From Acidimicrobiales bacterium (GTDB lineage: Bacteria; Actinomycetota; Acidimicrobiia; Acidimicrobiales; Ilumatobacteraceae), in NCBI GenBank assembly GCA_030828465.1, contig JAURCL010000011.1, forward strand, positions 1 through 47,984: 47,984 nucleotides of DNA, read 5' to 3'. The notes beneath the pieces were generated by a model. It worked only from the letters and a program-made list of their open reading frames with translations, made no database searches and was not told the origin of the DNA. A program made the position numbers and the translations under genes. Shown here one piece after another: positions 7,981 to 15,998 of this stretch. The first letter of the stretch is position 1; each line of letters begins with the position of its first letter.

Positions 7981-8943
7981 TCAGGGCGCGAAGACGATGG
8001 GCGTCCACCGGAGCACCTCGCCCGCCCCGCCATCCACCGTCGATCCAGTGACGGCCAGTCGAAGCAGACGTCCGCCGGGCACATCAAGGGTCTCGAGGAG
8101 TTGATGGGAGAACTCGAGGAGATCCTCCTCGAAGGCCGGGCCCACATGGTCGCAACCATCCCAAGCGACGATCTGGGCGAGCCCGGGCAGGATTCGCGAG
8201 AGCGAGGCCTGGGCGAGAGCCTGGACGTGGCCGCCATAGACCAATCGGCGTCCGGCTACGGGAAGGGTTCGGTCTCGGTGCACCGCCGCCTGATTGAACG
8301 TGAGTCGCGCGAACGGGGCAGCCAGATCGACATGGTCTCGGAGCGGATCGACCCGCGTCTCGTCGGTGTTCCAGTCAGTTCGCTCGAGCGCTGCGAGGTC
8401 CCAATTCGGAATGAGCGGCACGAGTTCGGGAAGGGGCGTCGGCTCCGACGGTCCGGGAATCTCGTCGGTCTCCTCGGGTCCCGTCCCGCGGGCCGGCACC
8501 AAGGCGCAGCGCTCGTAGCGCATGACCTCCCCGTCATCGCCGACGGTGGTGATGCCGAGCCAGACCTTCCCGCGGTGCTGGCCGTCCTTCGGTGATGAGG
8601 AGCGCTTACCGAGCACGGTGGTGCTCGTGCGCAGGGTCTCACCGACCCTGACCGGTCGGAGAATCCTCACCGAGCGGTAGTACAGGTTGGCGATCGCGCG
8701 TCGGGTCGCATTGGTCGTCTGGCCGATGGAGACATGGGCGACCAGCCCCGGATTGGCGAGCGCCCCCGCACCTCCCACCGCGCGGTACAGACCGTGATCG
8801 GCGGTTAGCGCGTGTTGATCGCCAGTTACCGCGCGATAGGCGGTGTTGTCGGCTTCGGTGACGGTGAGGGTCGGCAGTGGTCTGACCTCCGCGCCGACGG
8901 TGAAATCCTCGAAGAAGGGGCCGAGCTCGTGGGGCTGCACCAT
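7981..8943 (-). CDS. MaoC-like double-hotdog acyl dehydratase
   Basis: A 320-residue protein with two hotdog-fold halves. The N-terminal half (from FFEDFTVGAEVRP, ~10-22) and the C-terminal half (from LTFNQAAVHRDR, ~218-229) both resemble MaoC/hydratase 2 domains that hydrate or dehydrate enoyl-CoA thioesters. TGDQHALTAD in the first half and NQAAVHRD in the second carry the polar residues at the hydratase motif positions. The start is supported by TAGGGT placed 6 nt before the ATG. It lies downstream of the riboflavin operon but has its own promoter, so a functional link to riboflavin synthesis is not implied. The acyl substrate is unknown. Confidence 0.75.
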   Translation of the reverse strand: MVQPHELGPFFEDFTVGAEVRPLPTLTVTEADNTAYRAVTGDQHALTADHGLYRAVGGAGALANPGLVAHVSIGQTTNATRRAIANLYYRSVRILRPVRVGETLRTSTTVLGKRSSSPKDGQHRGKVWLGITTVGDDGEVMRYERCALVPARGTGPEETDEIPGPSEPTPLPELVPLIPNWDLAALERTDWNTDETRVDPLRDHVDLAAPFARLTFNQAAVHRDRTLPVAGRRLVYGGHVQALAQASLSRILPGLAQIVAWDGCDHVGPAFEEDLLEFSHQLLETLDVPGGRLLRLAVTGSTVDGGAGEVLRWTPIVFAP

Positions 8944-8955
8944 GTCGCGACCCTA
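8944..8955 (-). promoter_or_regulatory. Candidate leaderless promoter -10 (TAGGGT) for the MaoC-like gene
   Basis: TAGGGT (8955-8950 on the - strand), a 6-nt spacer, then ATG 8943. The region lacks a Shine-Dalgarno sequence. Confidence 0.5.
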
Positions 8956-8978
8956 GTGATTGTGACCGCCCCCTCAGC

Positions 8979-9005
8979 CAGCCAGACTCAGTCAGCCGGA
9001 CTCAG
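8979..9005. repeat. Short tandem repeat, two 13-bp copies
   Basis: CAGCCAGACTCAG (8979-8991) and CAGCCGGACTCAG (8993-9005) differ at one base with a 14-bp period. The second copy overlaps the stop codon of ribH. No function is apparent. Confidence 0.6.
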
Positions 9006-9469
9006 GCCAGGTTCGCGAGCACCCGGGCCAATTCGACCGCCCCGAGGGCGGCCTCGAATCCCTTGTTGTCGTCCCCGGGCCCTGAGCGAGCTTCGGCCTG
9101 CGCGACGTTCTCGACGGTCAAGACACCGTTGGTGATCGCGGTGCGGGTGCGCAGCCCGGCATCGAGGACACCGCGAGCGCTCACATCGGAGACCACCTCG
9201 AAGTGGTAGGTCTCGCCCCGAATCACACAACCGAGGGCGACGACCGCGTCGTGAGAGGCGGCAGCCGTCTCGCACACGACGGGAATCTCGAGCGCTCCGG
9301 GCACGACCACCTCGTTGATCTCCGCGACCTCACAGCGCTCGAGAGCCCGGCGCGCTCCATCCACGAGGGCGGAGACGATCTGATCGTTGAAACGGGCCCG
9401 CACGATGCAGACGCGCAGGCCGGAGCCGTCCGGGATCGGCGCTGGAGTGGCGGGCAGATCCCGGCTCAT
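9002..9469 (-). CDS. ribH: 6,7-dimethyl-8-ribityllumazine synthase
   Basis: Lumazine synthase, 155 residues, the usual length. It condenses 5-amino-6-ribitylaminouracil with 3,4-dihydroxy-2-butanone 4-phosphate, the penultimate riboflavin step. Diagnostic motifs are the N-terminal RARFND, GALEIPV (~59-64) that binds the pyrimidine, and RGETYHFEVV (~84-93) with the catalytic histidine at about 89. It is the last gene of ribD-ribE-ribBA-ribH and overlaps ribBA by 4 bp. The ATG has GAGGAGG upstream at good spacing. It should be under control of the FMN riboswitch that leads the operon. Confidence 0.97.
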   Translation of the reverse strand: MSRDLPATPAPIPDGSGLRVCIVRARFNDQIVSALVDGARRALERCEVAEINEVVVPGALEIPVVCETAAASHDAVVALGCVIRGETYHFEVVSDVSARGVLDAGLRTRTAITNGVLTVENVAQAEARSGPGDDNKGFEAALGAVELARVLANLA

Positions 9470-10728
9470 CGCGCGTCCTCCTCAGGGCTGGAGTGACCCA
9501 TTCGCTCGCGCTTCGTCGTGAGGTAGCGCTCGGCTTCCGGGTGGACGGGCACGTGGATCGGGACGCGGCCCTCGATGGTGAGGCCGAAGCCATCGAGTCC
9601 CCCATATTTCGATGGGTTGTTGGTCATGAGCTCGAGGCGCCGGACCCCGAGCTCGACGAGGATTTGCGCCCCGATGCCGTACTCGCGGCTGTCGACGGGG
9701 AGACCGAGCTCGACGTTGGCGTCGACTGTGTCCAGGCCCCCGTCCTGGAGTTCGTAGGCGCGGAGCTTGTGGCTGATACCGATGCCTCGACCCTCGTGCC
9801 CGCGCAGATAGACGACGACGCCCACCCCCGCCTCGCCGACCCGCCTCATCGCCTCGTGCAACTGCGGACCGCAGTCGCATTTCACGCTTCCGAACACATC
9901 ACCGGTCAGGCACTCGCTGTGCACCCGAACGAGCACCGGACCGTCGTGGGTCGATGGGTCACCCTTGACGAAAGCGAGGTGTGTCTCGTTGTCGATCACG
10001 CTCTGGAACGCATGACAGGTGAACTCGCCCCACTCGGTCGGAACGCGAGCTTTGGCCGCCGACACGATGAGCTTCTCGCTCCTCCTGCGAAAGCGGATCA
10101 ACTCGGCGATCGAGATGAACTTCAAACCATGCTCGTCCGCGAACCGGCGCAGTTCCGGTCCTCGCATCATCGAGCCGTCCTCAGAGACGAGCTCGCAGAG
10201 CACCCCGGCGGGGGAGCGACCGGCAAGACGCGCGAGGTCGACCGCGGCCTCGGTGTGCCCCGCCCGCTTCAACACCCCGCCCGATCGGGCCTGGAGGGGG
10301 AAGATGTGACCGGGACGATTGAACTCCTCGGGTCCGACAGGGTCATCGGCGAGCGCTCGGATCGTGCGGGCGCGGTCGCCCGCTGAGATCCCGGTCGTCG
10401 TGCCCTCTCGGAGGTCAACCGACACGGTGAAGGCCGTGCCTTGCGACTCGTTGTTGGCGACCGGGGGAACCATGAGCGGGAGTCGCAGATCGATGCACCG
10501 CTCCTGTGAGAGGGCAGCGCAGATCACTCCCGAGGTGTGCCTCACGAAGAACGCGATCGTGCGATCGTCGGCGGCATCGGCAGCCATGATGAGGTCGCCC
10601 TCGTTCTCGCGATCCTCGTCGTCGGCGACAACGACGATCTCGCCCCGTGCGATCGCGGCGATGGCCTCGTCGACCGGATCGAGTCGCACGGCGGTCGACC
10701 CTTGGTCCTTTGTGTCCTGCTGGCTCAT
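9466..10728 (-). CDS. ribBA: Bifunctional 3,4-dihydroxy-2-butanone 4-phosphate synthase / GTP cyclohydrolase II
   Basis: A 420-residue fusion. Residues ~15-210 are the DHBP synthase (DDEDRENEGDL at ~36-46 with catalytic acidic residues; GHTEAAVDLARLAG). Residues ~215-410 are GTP cyclohydrolase II, with the zinc cysteines in GSVKCDCG and the substrate motif HEGRGIGI followed by YELQDGGLDTVDAN. It supplies both precursors of lumazine, from ribulose 5-phosphate and GTP. A GGAGGAG ribosome site precedes the ATG, which overlaps the end of ribE (ATGA). Both active sites look intact. Confidence 0.97.
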   Translation of the reverse strand: MSQQDTKDQGSTAVRLDPVDEAIAAIARGEIVVVADDEDRENEGDLIMAADAADDRTIAFFVRHTSGVICAALSQERCIDLRLPLMVPPVANNESQGTAFTVSVDLREGTTTGISAGDRARTIRALADDPVGPEEFNRPGHIFPLQARSGGVLKRAGHTEAAVDLARLAGRSPAGVLCELVSEDGSMMRGPELRRFADEHGLKFISIAELIRFRRRSEKLIVSAAKARVPTEWGEFTCHAFQSVIDNETHLAFVKGDPSTHDGPVLVRVHSECLTGDVFGSVKCDCGPQLHEAMRRVGEAGVGVVVYLRGHEGRGIGISHKLRAYELQDGGLDTVDANVELGLPVDSREYGIGAQILVELGVRRLELMTNNPSKYGGLDGFGLTIEGRVPIHVPVHPEAERYLTTKRERMGHSSPEEDAR

Positions 10729-11315
10729 GACCGCTCCTCCCGGAGATGTTCGATGTGGGGAAGCGCCATGCGCTCCACGTACTTGGCAACGATGTCGACC
10801 TCGACATTCACCGGCGCGCCCTCGGCGAGCGTGCCGAGATTGGTGACCTCTGAGGTGTGGGGGATGACCGCCACCGAGAAGGTGTCACCGTCGACGTCAA
10901 CCACGGTGAGGCTCACCCCATCAACCGTGACCGAGCCCTTCTCCACGAGGTAGCGCTCCAGGCCGTTCGGAACGCTGACTCGCAGATCGGGAACCCGACC
11001 ACGCACCGTGCCGACTCCGTCGACATGCCCCTGGACGATGTGGCCACCCATCCGCTGATCGGCCCGCACCGCCCGCTCCAGATTCACTCTCGAACCCGGC
11101 TCGAGTGAGGACAGCGCCGTGCGGCGGAGCGTCTCCTCGGAGAGATCGGCCTCCCATGACCCCTCGTCGTGGGTGACCACCGTGAGACAGCACCCGTTCA
11201 CGGCGATCGAGTCACCGAGGCCGACGCCGTCGAGCACCAGGTCGGCGGCGACCTTCAGTCGACCGCCCTCAAGCGCTACGACCTGACCCAACTCCTCAAC
11301 GATTCCGGTGAACAT
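10725..11315 (-). CDS. ribE: Riboflavin synthase (alpha subunit)
   Basis: A 196-residue enzyme that dismutates two lumazine molecules to riboflavin. It has the expected two tandem lumazine-binding repeats: MFTGIVEELG with NGCCLTV in the first half, and GHIVQGHVDGVG with VDGVSLTV in the second. The start is ATG 11315 sharing a base with the ribD stop; a GTG one codon upstream (11318) is an alternative. Ends with a hydrophilic C-terminus. Coupled to ribD and ribBA by overlapping codons. Confidence 0.96.
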   Translation of the reverse strand: MFTGIVEELGQVVALEGGRLKVAADLVLDGVGLGDSIAVNGCCLTVVTHDEGSWEADLSEETLRRTALSSLEPGSRVNLERAVRADQRMGGHIVQGHVDGVGTVRGRVPDLRVSVPNGLERYLVEKGSVTVDGVSLTVVDVDGDTFSVAVIPHTSEVTNLGTLAEGAPVNVEVDIVAKYVERMALPHIEHLREERS

Positions 11316-12361
11316 CACCTCTCCTCTCCGAACGACCCCGAACGGGGATCGAACTCGACTCGGATGTCCTCACCGACTCGGCGGACATCGATGAACCGAC
11401 CCCGTCGCAACTCGGCGATGGTGGTCGCGCCGACTCCGCCGACGAGGTGGTATCCCGCCGAGCCACCATGGATGCTTGGCGCCAAATAGACCACGAGACG
11501 GTCGACGAGATCGCGCTCGAGCAGGGTGCCGATCGTCTCCGCTCCACCCTCGACCAGCAGTTGGAGATGACCCTCTGCGCCCAAGTGATCGAGTAACGCT
11601 TCTGGGGCGTCGGTCCACTCCAGGCAGGGGCGGATCTCGGCGTCGTCGGGCGCGGTTCCGAGCACGATGCGGAGCGGATCGCACCCAACGGCATCGCGAA
11701 CGGTGAGCCGGGGATTGTCGGCGCGAACGGTTCCAGCGCCGACGAGTACGGCGTCGCTCTCGGCGCGCAGTCGATGGACCTCTCGCCGGGCCTCCTGCCC
11801 GCTGATCCAGTTGGAGGTCCCGTCGGGGGCCGCCGTTCGGCCGTCGAGGGTGGCGGCCATTTTCGCGATCACATAGGGACGTCCGGTGCGGCGCTGATGG
11901 AGATAGGGCGCGAGTTGCTCGGAGACGAGTTCGGTGGCCACGCCGGAGGTGACCTCGATACCGGCCTCGCGAAGTTGTCCGATGCCCTGACCCGAGACCC
12001 GGGGATCGGGATCCTCCACGCCGACCAGTACTCGGGCGATCCCGGCGGCGATGACGGCCTCGGCGCACGGGGGTGTTCGACCGTGATGCGAACAGGGTTC
12101 CAGGGTGACCGCGAGGGTGCCTCCCCGGGCGCGGTCGCCGGCGACTTCGAGAGCGACGACCTCGGCGTGACGGCCGCCGACCGGCTCGGTCGCTCCCTCA
12201 GCGATCACCGAACCGCCAGCGTCGAGCACGATGGCTCCGACCCAAGGGTTCGGTCGCGCCGCGATTCGAGCCCCGCGAGCGACCTCCACCGCGAGCGCCA
12301 TCAGGGCTTCGGCGTGTGGTGGCCCGACGAGGGCGTCGGTTCGAGGTGTGGTGTCGTTCAT
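11315..12361 (-). CDS. ribD: Bifunctional diaminohydroxyphosphoribosylaminopyrimidine deaminase / reductase
   Basis: A 348-residue fusion for the second and third riboflavin steps. The N-terminal deaminase has PNPWVGAI (~37-44), HAE (~65-67) and PCSHHGRTPPC (~89-99), the zinc-binding cytidine-deaminase-like set. The reductase half begins around KMAATLDGRTA and includes NWISG and LLVEGGAETIG. ATG 12361 is chosen because it precedes the conserved N-terminus by a normal distance; the longer open frame runs into the riboswitch. No clear Shine-Dalgarno sequence precedes it; the upstream 20 nt contain the palindrome CGCGTACGCG. First gene of the operon, about 60 nt downstream of the FMN aptamer. 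Confidence 0.95.
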   Translation of the reverse strand: MNDTTPRTDALVGPPHAEALMALAVEVARGARIAARPNPWVGAIVLDAGGSVIAEGATEPVGGRHAEVVALEVAGDRARGGTLAVTLEPCSHHGRTPPCAEAVIAAGIARVLVGVEDPDPRVSGQGIGQLREAGIEVTSGVATELVSEQLAPYLHQRRTGRPYVIAKMAATLDGRTAAPDGTSNWISGQEARREVHRLRAESDAVLVGAGTVRADNPRLTVRDAVGCDPLRIVLGTAPDDAEIRPCLEWTDAPEALLDHLGAEGHLQLLVEGGAETIGTLLERDLVDRLVVYLAPSIHGGSAGYHLVGGVGATTIAELRRGRFIDVRRVGEDIRVEFDPRSGSFGEER

Positions 12362-12395
12362 AGTCGCGTACGCGCCCGCGGGGATACGCCGACAG

Positions 12396-12413
12396 GGACG
12401 GCTGTGACCGTCC
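12396..12413 (-). promoter_or_regulatory. Candidate expression-platform hairpin of the FMN riboswitch
   Basis: On the - strand GGACGG-TCACAG-CCGTCC forms a 6-bp stem and 6-nt loop, 8 nt after the aptamer closes. It has no U tract, so it is not a classic intrinsic terminator. Eleven bases of it (12402-12412) exactly repeat bases 12437-12447 inside the aptamer, so the two copies could compete for the same partner strand. Confidence 0.4.
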
Positions 12414-12420
12414 TCCTCGA

Positions 12421-12537
12421 CCTGCTCCCATCCGGACTGTGACCGTCGGCTCCGGAGTTCCACCGGATCGGCCCACCGATCGCTCGATGGGTTCGCGGGC
12501 TGTACCGCCGGTCGGGACTTTCACCCAACCCCGCAGG
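12421..12537 (-). promoter_or_regulatory. FMN riboswitch (RFN element)
   Basis: The - strand carries the strongly conserved RFN blocks in order: GGGTGAAAGTCCC, GACCGGCGGT, AGCCCGCGA, GATCCGGTG, AACTCCGGAGCCGAC and CAGTCCGGATGGGAG. The closing stem P1 can be drawn between CCTGC (12537-12533) and GCAGG (12425-12421). The element binds FMN and normally turns expression off when flavin is abundant. It lies directly upstream of ribD and so should control the whole ribD-ribE-ribBA-ribH operon. A possible -10 (TACGCT, about 12571-12566) sits upstream. Confidence 0.96.
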
Positions 12538-12582
12538 CTCTCTGTTGTGAGCCCGAGCGTATCGGTGGGGCTCTGCTCCGGC

Positions 12583-13095
12583 TCAGCCGTGATTGACCTC
12601 AGCGAGCACGCCGGTCTCCACGTCGTAGACGAAACCTCGCACCTGGTCACGATGGAGGATGAACGGGTTCATCGCGAGGCGGCGCATCGATTGAGCGACA
12701 TCGGCGTACGGGTCGCTGAATGACTCAAGCAGCCAGCCGGGGCGTACGCCGAGCTCGCGCTCGAGCTCCTCTTTGAACTCGTCCTCTCCCACGCGCTGCA
12801 GTCCGCAGTCGGTGTGGTGAACAAGGATGATCTCGCGTGTGCCGAGAAATCGCTGAGAGAGGCACAGCGAGCGGATCACGTCGTCGGTGATCACCCCGCC
12901 AGCGTTCCGGATGATGTGGGCCTCACCATGTCGGAGACCAAGGATCTCGAAGGTGTCCATCCGTGAGTCCATGCAGGCGACCACGGCGAGGCGCCGCGTC
13001 GGCTCCACCCGCAATCCCGCGGCATCGAACCGCTCGGCGTGGCGCCGATTGTTCTCAATCAACTCGTCCGCGTTCGGGGAGAAGGAATCGCTCAT
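12583..13095 (-). CDS. Beta-class carbonic anhydrase
   Basis: A 170-residue beta-carbonic anhydrase that interconverts CO2 and bicarbonate. Zinc ligands and the Asp-Arg dyad are visible: Cys41, Asp43 and Arg45 in CMDSR, then His94 and Cys97 in HHTDCG. The short length and lack of extensions match compact actinobacterial enzymes of the Rv1284 type. The open frame is longer, but ATG 13095 gives a normal N-terminus and has GAGACT 6 nt upstream. It diverges from the pyrimidine operon, whose carbamoyl-phosphate synthetase consumes bicarbonate; that metabolic link is suggestive only. Confidence 0.9.
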   Translation of the reverse strand: MSDSFSPNADELIENNRRHAERFDAAGLRVEPTRRLAVVACMDSRMDTFEILGLRHGEAHIIRNAGGVITDDVIRSLCLSQRFLGTREIILVHHTDCGLQRVGEDEFKEELERELGVRPGWLLESFSDPYADVAQSMRRLAMNPFILHRDQVRGFVYDVETGVLAEVNHG

Positions 13096-13107
13096 GACCG
13101 CAGTCTC
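13096..13107 (-). promoter_or_regulatory. Candidate leaderless promoter -10 (GAGACT) for carbonic anhydrase
   Basis: GAGACT (13107-13102 on the - strand) and a 6-nt spacer precede ATG 13095. The first base is G instead of T, so this is a weaker match than the others. Confidence 0.3.
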
Positions 13108-13127
13108 GCACCTGCCGGCTCGCCTGA

Positions 13128-13133
13128 TAAGTT
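13128..13133 (+). promoter_or_regulatory. Candidate -10 of the pyrimidine operon (TAAGTT)
   Basis: TAAGTT lies about 7 nt before the expected start of a ~44-nt leader that contains the PyrR hairpin. No convincing -35 is visible. Confidence 0.4.
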
Positions 13134-13149
13134 CTGGTCGTCCGTGAAG

Positions 13150-13167
13150 CGGGTCCCGTGAGGCCCG
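13150..13167 (+). promoter_or_regulatory. PyrR-binding RNA hairpin in the pyr leader
   Basis: CGGG (13150-13153) pairs with CCCG (13164-13167) around the loop TCCCGTGAGG. The loop matches the known PyrR target consensus UCCNGNGAGGY. The ribosome site GAGGAG (13174-13179) lies 6 nt further on, so PyrR bound with UMP could block translation of its own mRNA, as reported for mycobacterial pyr leaders. No terminator follows, which favours translational rather than transcriptional control. Confidence 0.7.
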
Positions 13168-13183
13168 AACGGCGAGGAGTGAG

Positions 13184-13729
13184 ATGACCGAGGGGAAGCG
13201 GGTGCTCGGGCCCGACGATGTGCGGCGCGCGACAACGCGGATGGCGCACGAGATCATCGAGAGGAATCGCGGTCTCGACCGCGTCGTGCTCATCGGGCTT
13301 CAACGAGGCGGTGTCTGGCTCGCTGAACGTCTCGGGGAGGAGATCGCGAGGATCGGCGATCCCGTTCCGGTCGGGTCCCTCGACATCAGCTTGCACCGCG
13401 ACGACATCGGCCGACGTCCGGTAGTGCCCGGGTCGGTGAGCTCACTTCCATCGGAGATCGACGGTGCGCGCGTCGTGCTCGTCGACGACGTGCTCTACAC
13501 CGGCCGTTCGGTCAAAGCGGCCCTCGACGCTCTCAACGATTACGGGCGTCCCGACTCGGTCCAACTCGCGGTCATGGTCGATCGGGGTCATCGCGAACTT
13601 CCAATCCGCCCTGACTTCGTTGGCAAGAACCTTCCCACCAGCCTCGGTGAATCGGTTGAGGTTGACCACGAGGGTGTGGTCATCATCGACGCGAGCGACA
13701 CCGACGCGCACGACGAGGGTGATCGGTGA
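13184..13729 (+). CDS. pyrR: Bifunctional pyr operon regulator / uracil phosphoribosyltransferase
   Basis: A 181-residue PRTase-fold protein. The PRPP motif VLVDDVLYTGR lies at about residues 98-108, and SLDISLHRDD near 65-74 is typical of PyrR. It senses UMP and binds the pyr mRNA leader; some homologues also make UMP from uracil. It is first in the operon, starts from ATG with GAGGAG upstream, and overlaps pyrB (GTGATG). A matching PyrR-type loop is present in its own leader. Confidence 0.96.
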   Translation: MTEGKRVLGPDDVRRATTRMAHEIIERNRGLDRVVLIGLQRGGVWLAERLGEEIARIGDPVPVGSLDISLHRDDIGRRPVVPGSVSSLPSEIDGARVVLVDDVLYTGRSVKAALDALNDYGRPDSVQLAVMVDRGHRELPIRPDFVGKNLPTSLGESVEVDHEGVVIIDASDTDAHDEGDR

Positions 13730-14697
13730 TGGCGGTTCGTCATCTGCGGGGTATCGCCGACGTTGGTGTGGAGGGCCTGCTCCGGTTGCTCGATCTGACC
13801 GATCACATGGCCGAGGTTGGTCGACGGGCCAACCCGAAGGTGCCGGCCCTTCGCGGTCGGACCGTGTGCAATCTGTTCTTCGAGGACTCGACGAGGACTC
13901 GAATGAGCTTTGACACGGCGGCCAAGAGGTTGAGCGCCGACACCATGACGCTCGCGGTCGGTTCGTCGAGCGTGAACAAGGGTGAGAGCCTCCGGGACAC
14001 GGTCGAGACGCTCGAGGCGATGGGGGTGGACGCCTTTGTGATCCGGCATCGCTCGTCGGGTGTGCCCTGGCGCATCTCCGAGTGGAGCGATGCCAGCGTC
14101 ATCAACGCCGGTGACGGCTGGCACCAGCACCCGACCCAGGCGCTCCTCGACCTCTACACCATCCGATCAGAACGTGCGGCGCGTGGTGCGGAGGGCTTCG
14201 AAGGTCTTCGCGTCGGGATCGTCGGCGACATCCGGCACAGCCGAGTCGCCCGGTCGCTGACCGAGGCGCTCGGGTTGCTCGGAGCCTCGGTGCTGCACAT
14301 CGGCCCGCGAACACTGATGCCGCCTACTCCGCTTGCCCCGAGTACCGACGACCTCGACGCCGCACTCGCTGACCTCGACATCGTCTATCTGCTGCGGATG
14401 CAACTCGAGCGGATCGACTCCGCGGTGGTCCCCTCGGGGGAGGAGTACAGCCGTCGATTCGCGCTCACCCCCGAACGGGCGGGGCGACTCGGCGAAGATG
14501 TCCTGGTGATGCATCCGGGGCCGATGAACCGAGGTGTCGAGATCACGGTCGATCCGGCTCGGCTCACCGGCTCGGTCATCACCCAGCAGGTGACGAACGG
14601 CATCGCGGCTCGCATGGCGGTGCTCTTCGATCTGCTCGGCGGTGTCGACACCGATGGTGGGTCCGCAGCGGTCGGATCGGGAGTCGTCGGGTTATGA
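13729..14697 (+). CDS. pyrB: Aspartate carbamoyltransferase catalytic subunit
   Basis: A 322-residue enzyme that joins carbamoyl phosphate and aspartate. The carbamoyl-phosphate loop reads FEDSTRTRMSF, followed by HPTQALLD and, near the C-terminus, HPGPMNRGVEI. All key residues are present. No pyrI regulatory chain accompanies it, as expected for actinobacteria. ATG 13729 overlaps the pyrR stop by one base; a GTG one codon earlier is possible. It also overlaps pyrC by 4 bp. Confidence 0.97.
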   Translation: MAVRHLRGIADVGVEGLLRLLDLTDHMAEVGRRANPKVPALRGRTVCNLFFEDSTRTRMSFDTAAKRLSADTMTLAVGSSSVNKGESLRDTVETLEAMGVDAFVIRHRSSGVPWRISEWSDASVINAGDGWHQHPTQALLDLYTIRSERAARGAEGFEGLRVGIVGDIRHSRVARSLTEALGLLGASVLHIGPRTLMPPTPLAPSTDDLDAALADLDIVYLLRMQLERIDSAVVPSGEEYSRRFALTPERAGRLGEDVLVMHPGPMNRGVEITVDPARLTGSVITQQVTNGIAARMAVLFDLLGGVDTDGGSAAVGSGVVGL

Positions 14698-15998
14698 GCC
14701 GCGGCTCGCAAGGTGTCGGTGACGTGCTTCTCACCGGGGGCACGGTGATCGATATCGGCGGTGAGCGTCGGATCGATGTTCGGATCGCCGACGGGGTCGT
14801 CGCTGAGATCGGGGAACGACTCGATGCCGAGGTCGGCGAGGTGATCGACGTGACCGGTCTGGTGGTCGCGCCCGGATTCGTCGACCTCCATACCCACCTC
14901 CGTGAGCCCGGGATGACCGAAGCCGAGACGATCGAGACCGGATCGCGCGCGGCCGCTCTCGGTGGCTACACCGCGGTCGTCGCCATGCCGAACACCGACC
15001 CGACGCAGGACTGCGTCAGCGTCGTGGACTTCGTGCGCGCCGAGGGCCGACGGGCCGGGCTCTGCGATGTCCACCCATCGGCCTCGATCACCGTCGGTCG
15101 GGCGGGTGAGCGGCTGGTGCCGTTCGCGGAACTGGCCGCTGCCGGTGTGCGGATCTTCACCGACGACGGCAGCGGTGTTCAGAACGACGGGCTCATGCGA
15201 CGCGCCCTCGAGTACGCGGGCGAGCTCGGTCTCACGCTCGCCCAACACTGTGAGGTGTCATCGCTCACCGCGGGTGCCGTGATGCACGAGGGCGAGTGCT
15301 GCTCGCATCTCGGCCTTCCCGGCTGGCCTGCCCTGGCCGAGGAACTGATGGTGCACCGCGACATCGAACTGGTGCGCCTCACTGGCTCGCCGGTCCATCT
15401 GCTGCACTTGTCGACCGCCCGCAGCGTCGAACTTGTGCGGGCGGCGAAGGCCGATGGCCTTCCGGTCACCGCCGAGGCCACCCCGCACCACATCAGCCTC
15501 ACCGACGAGCGCCTCCGCGGATTCGATCCCGTCTTCAAGGTCAATCCGCCCCTTCGCACGATGCGCGATGTGGAGGAGGTGCGACTCGGGCTCATCGACG
15601 GCACGATCGATGCCATCGCCACCGATCACGCTCCCCACCCCGGTCACGCCAAAGAGCGGCCGCTCGATTCCGCTCCGCCCGGCATGCTCGGCCTCGAGAC
15701 CGCGTTCGGCGTGGCGCGCGCGCATCTCGACCTCCCGCTCCGCGAACTCATCGCACTCCTCTCGTGGAGACCAGCGGCGATCGCTGGTCTCCACCATCTC
15801 CACGGACGGCCAGTCGAGGTTGGCGAGCCGGCGAACCTCACCGTCATTGACCCGGCCATCAACTGGACGGTCGACCCCAACGCTCTGGCGAGCCGGAGCA
15901 CCAACACCCCCTATCAGGACGTGCCGCTAACGGGACGGGCGCGTCACACCTTCCTCCACGGCGAAGCCGTGGTGCGCGACGGAGTAGCGACGAGATGA
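14694..15998 (+). CDS. pyrC: Dihydroorotase (type I)
   Basis: A 434-residue zinc amidohydrolase that closes N-carbamoyl-aspartate to dihydroorotate. Metal ligands are in DLHTHLREPG (~63-72), a downstream His in LAQHCE and LLHLST, and the catalytic Asp in ATDHAPH. AMPNTDP and NPPLRT are the substrate motifs. The start ATG overlaps pyrB (ATGA), and its stop overlaps carA. The length and motifs fit the actinobacterial PyrC group. Confidence 0.96.
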   Translation: MSRGSQGVGDVLLTGGTVIDIGGERRIDVRIADGVVAEIGERLDAEVGEVIDVTGLVVAPGFVDLHTHLREPGMTEAETIETGSRAAALGGYTAVVAMPNTDPTQDCVSVVDFVRAEGRRAGLCDVHPSASITVGRAGERLVPFAELAAAGVRIFTDDGSGVQNDGLMRRALEYAGELGLTLAQHCEVSSLTAGAVMHEGECCSHLGLPGWPALAEELMVHRDIELVRLTGSPVHLLHLSTARSVELVRAAKADGLPVTAEATPHHISLTDERLRGFDPVFKVNPPLRTMRDVEEVRLGLIDGTIDAIATDHAPHPGHAKERPLDSAPPGMLGLETAFGVARAHLDLPLRELIALLSWRPAAIAGLHHLHGRPVEVGEPANLTVIDPAINWTVDPNALASRSTNTPYQDVPLTGRARHTFLHGEAVVRDGVATR

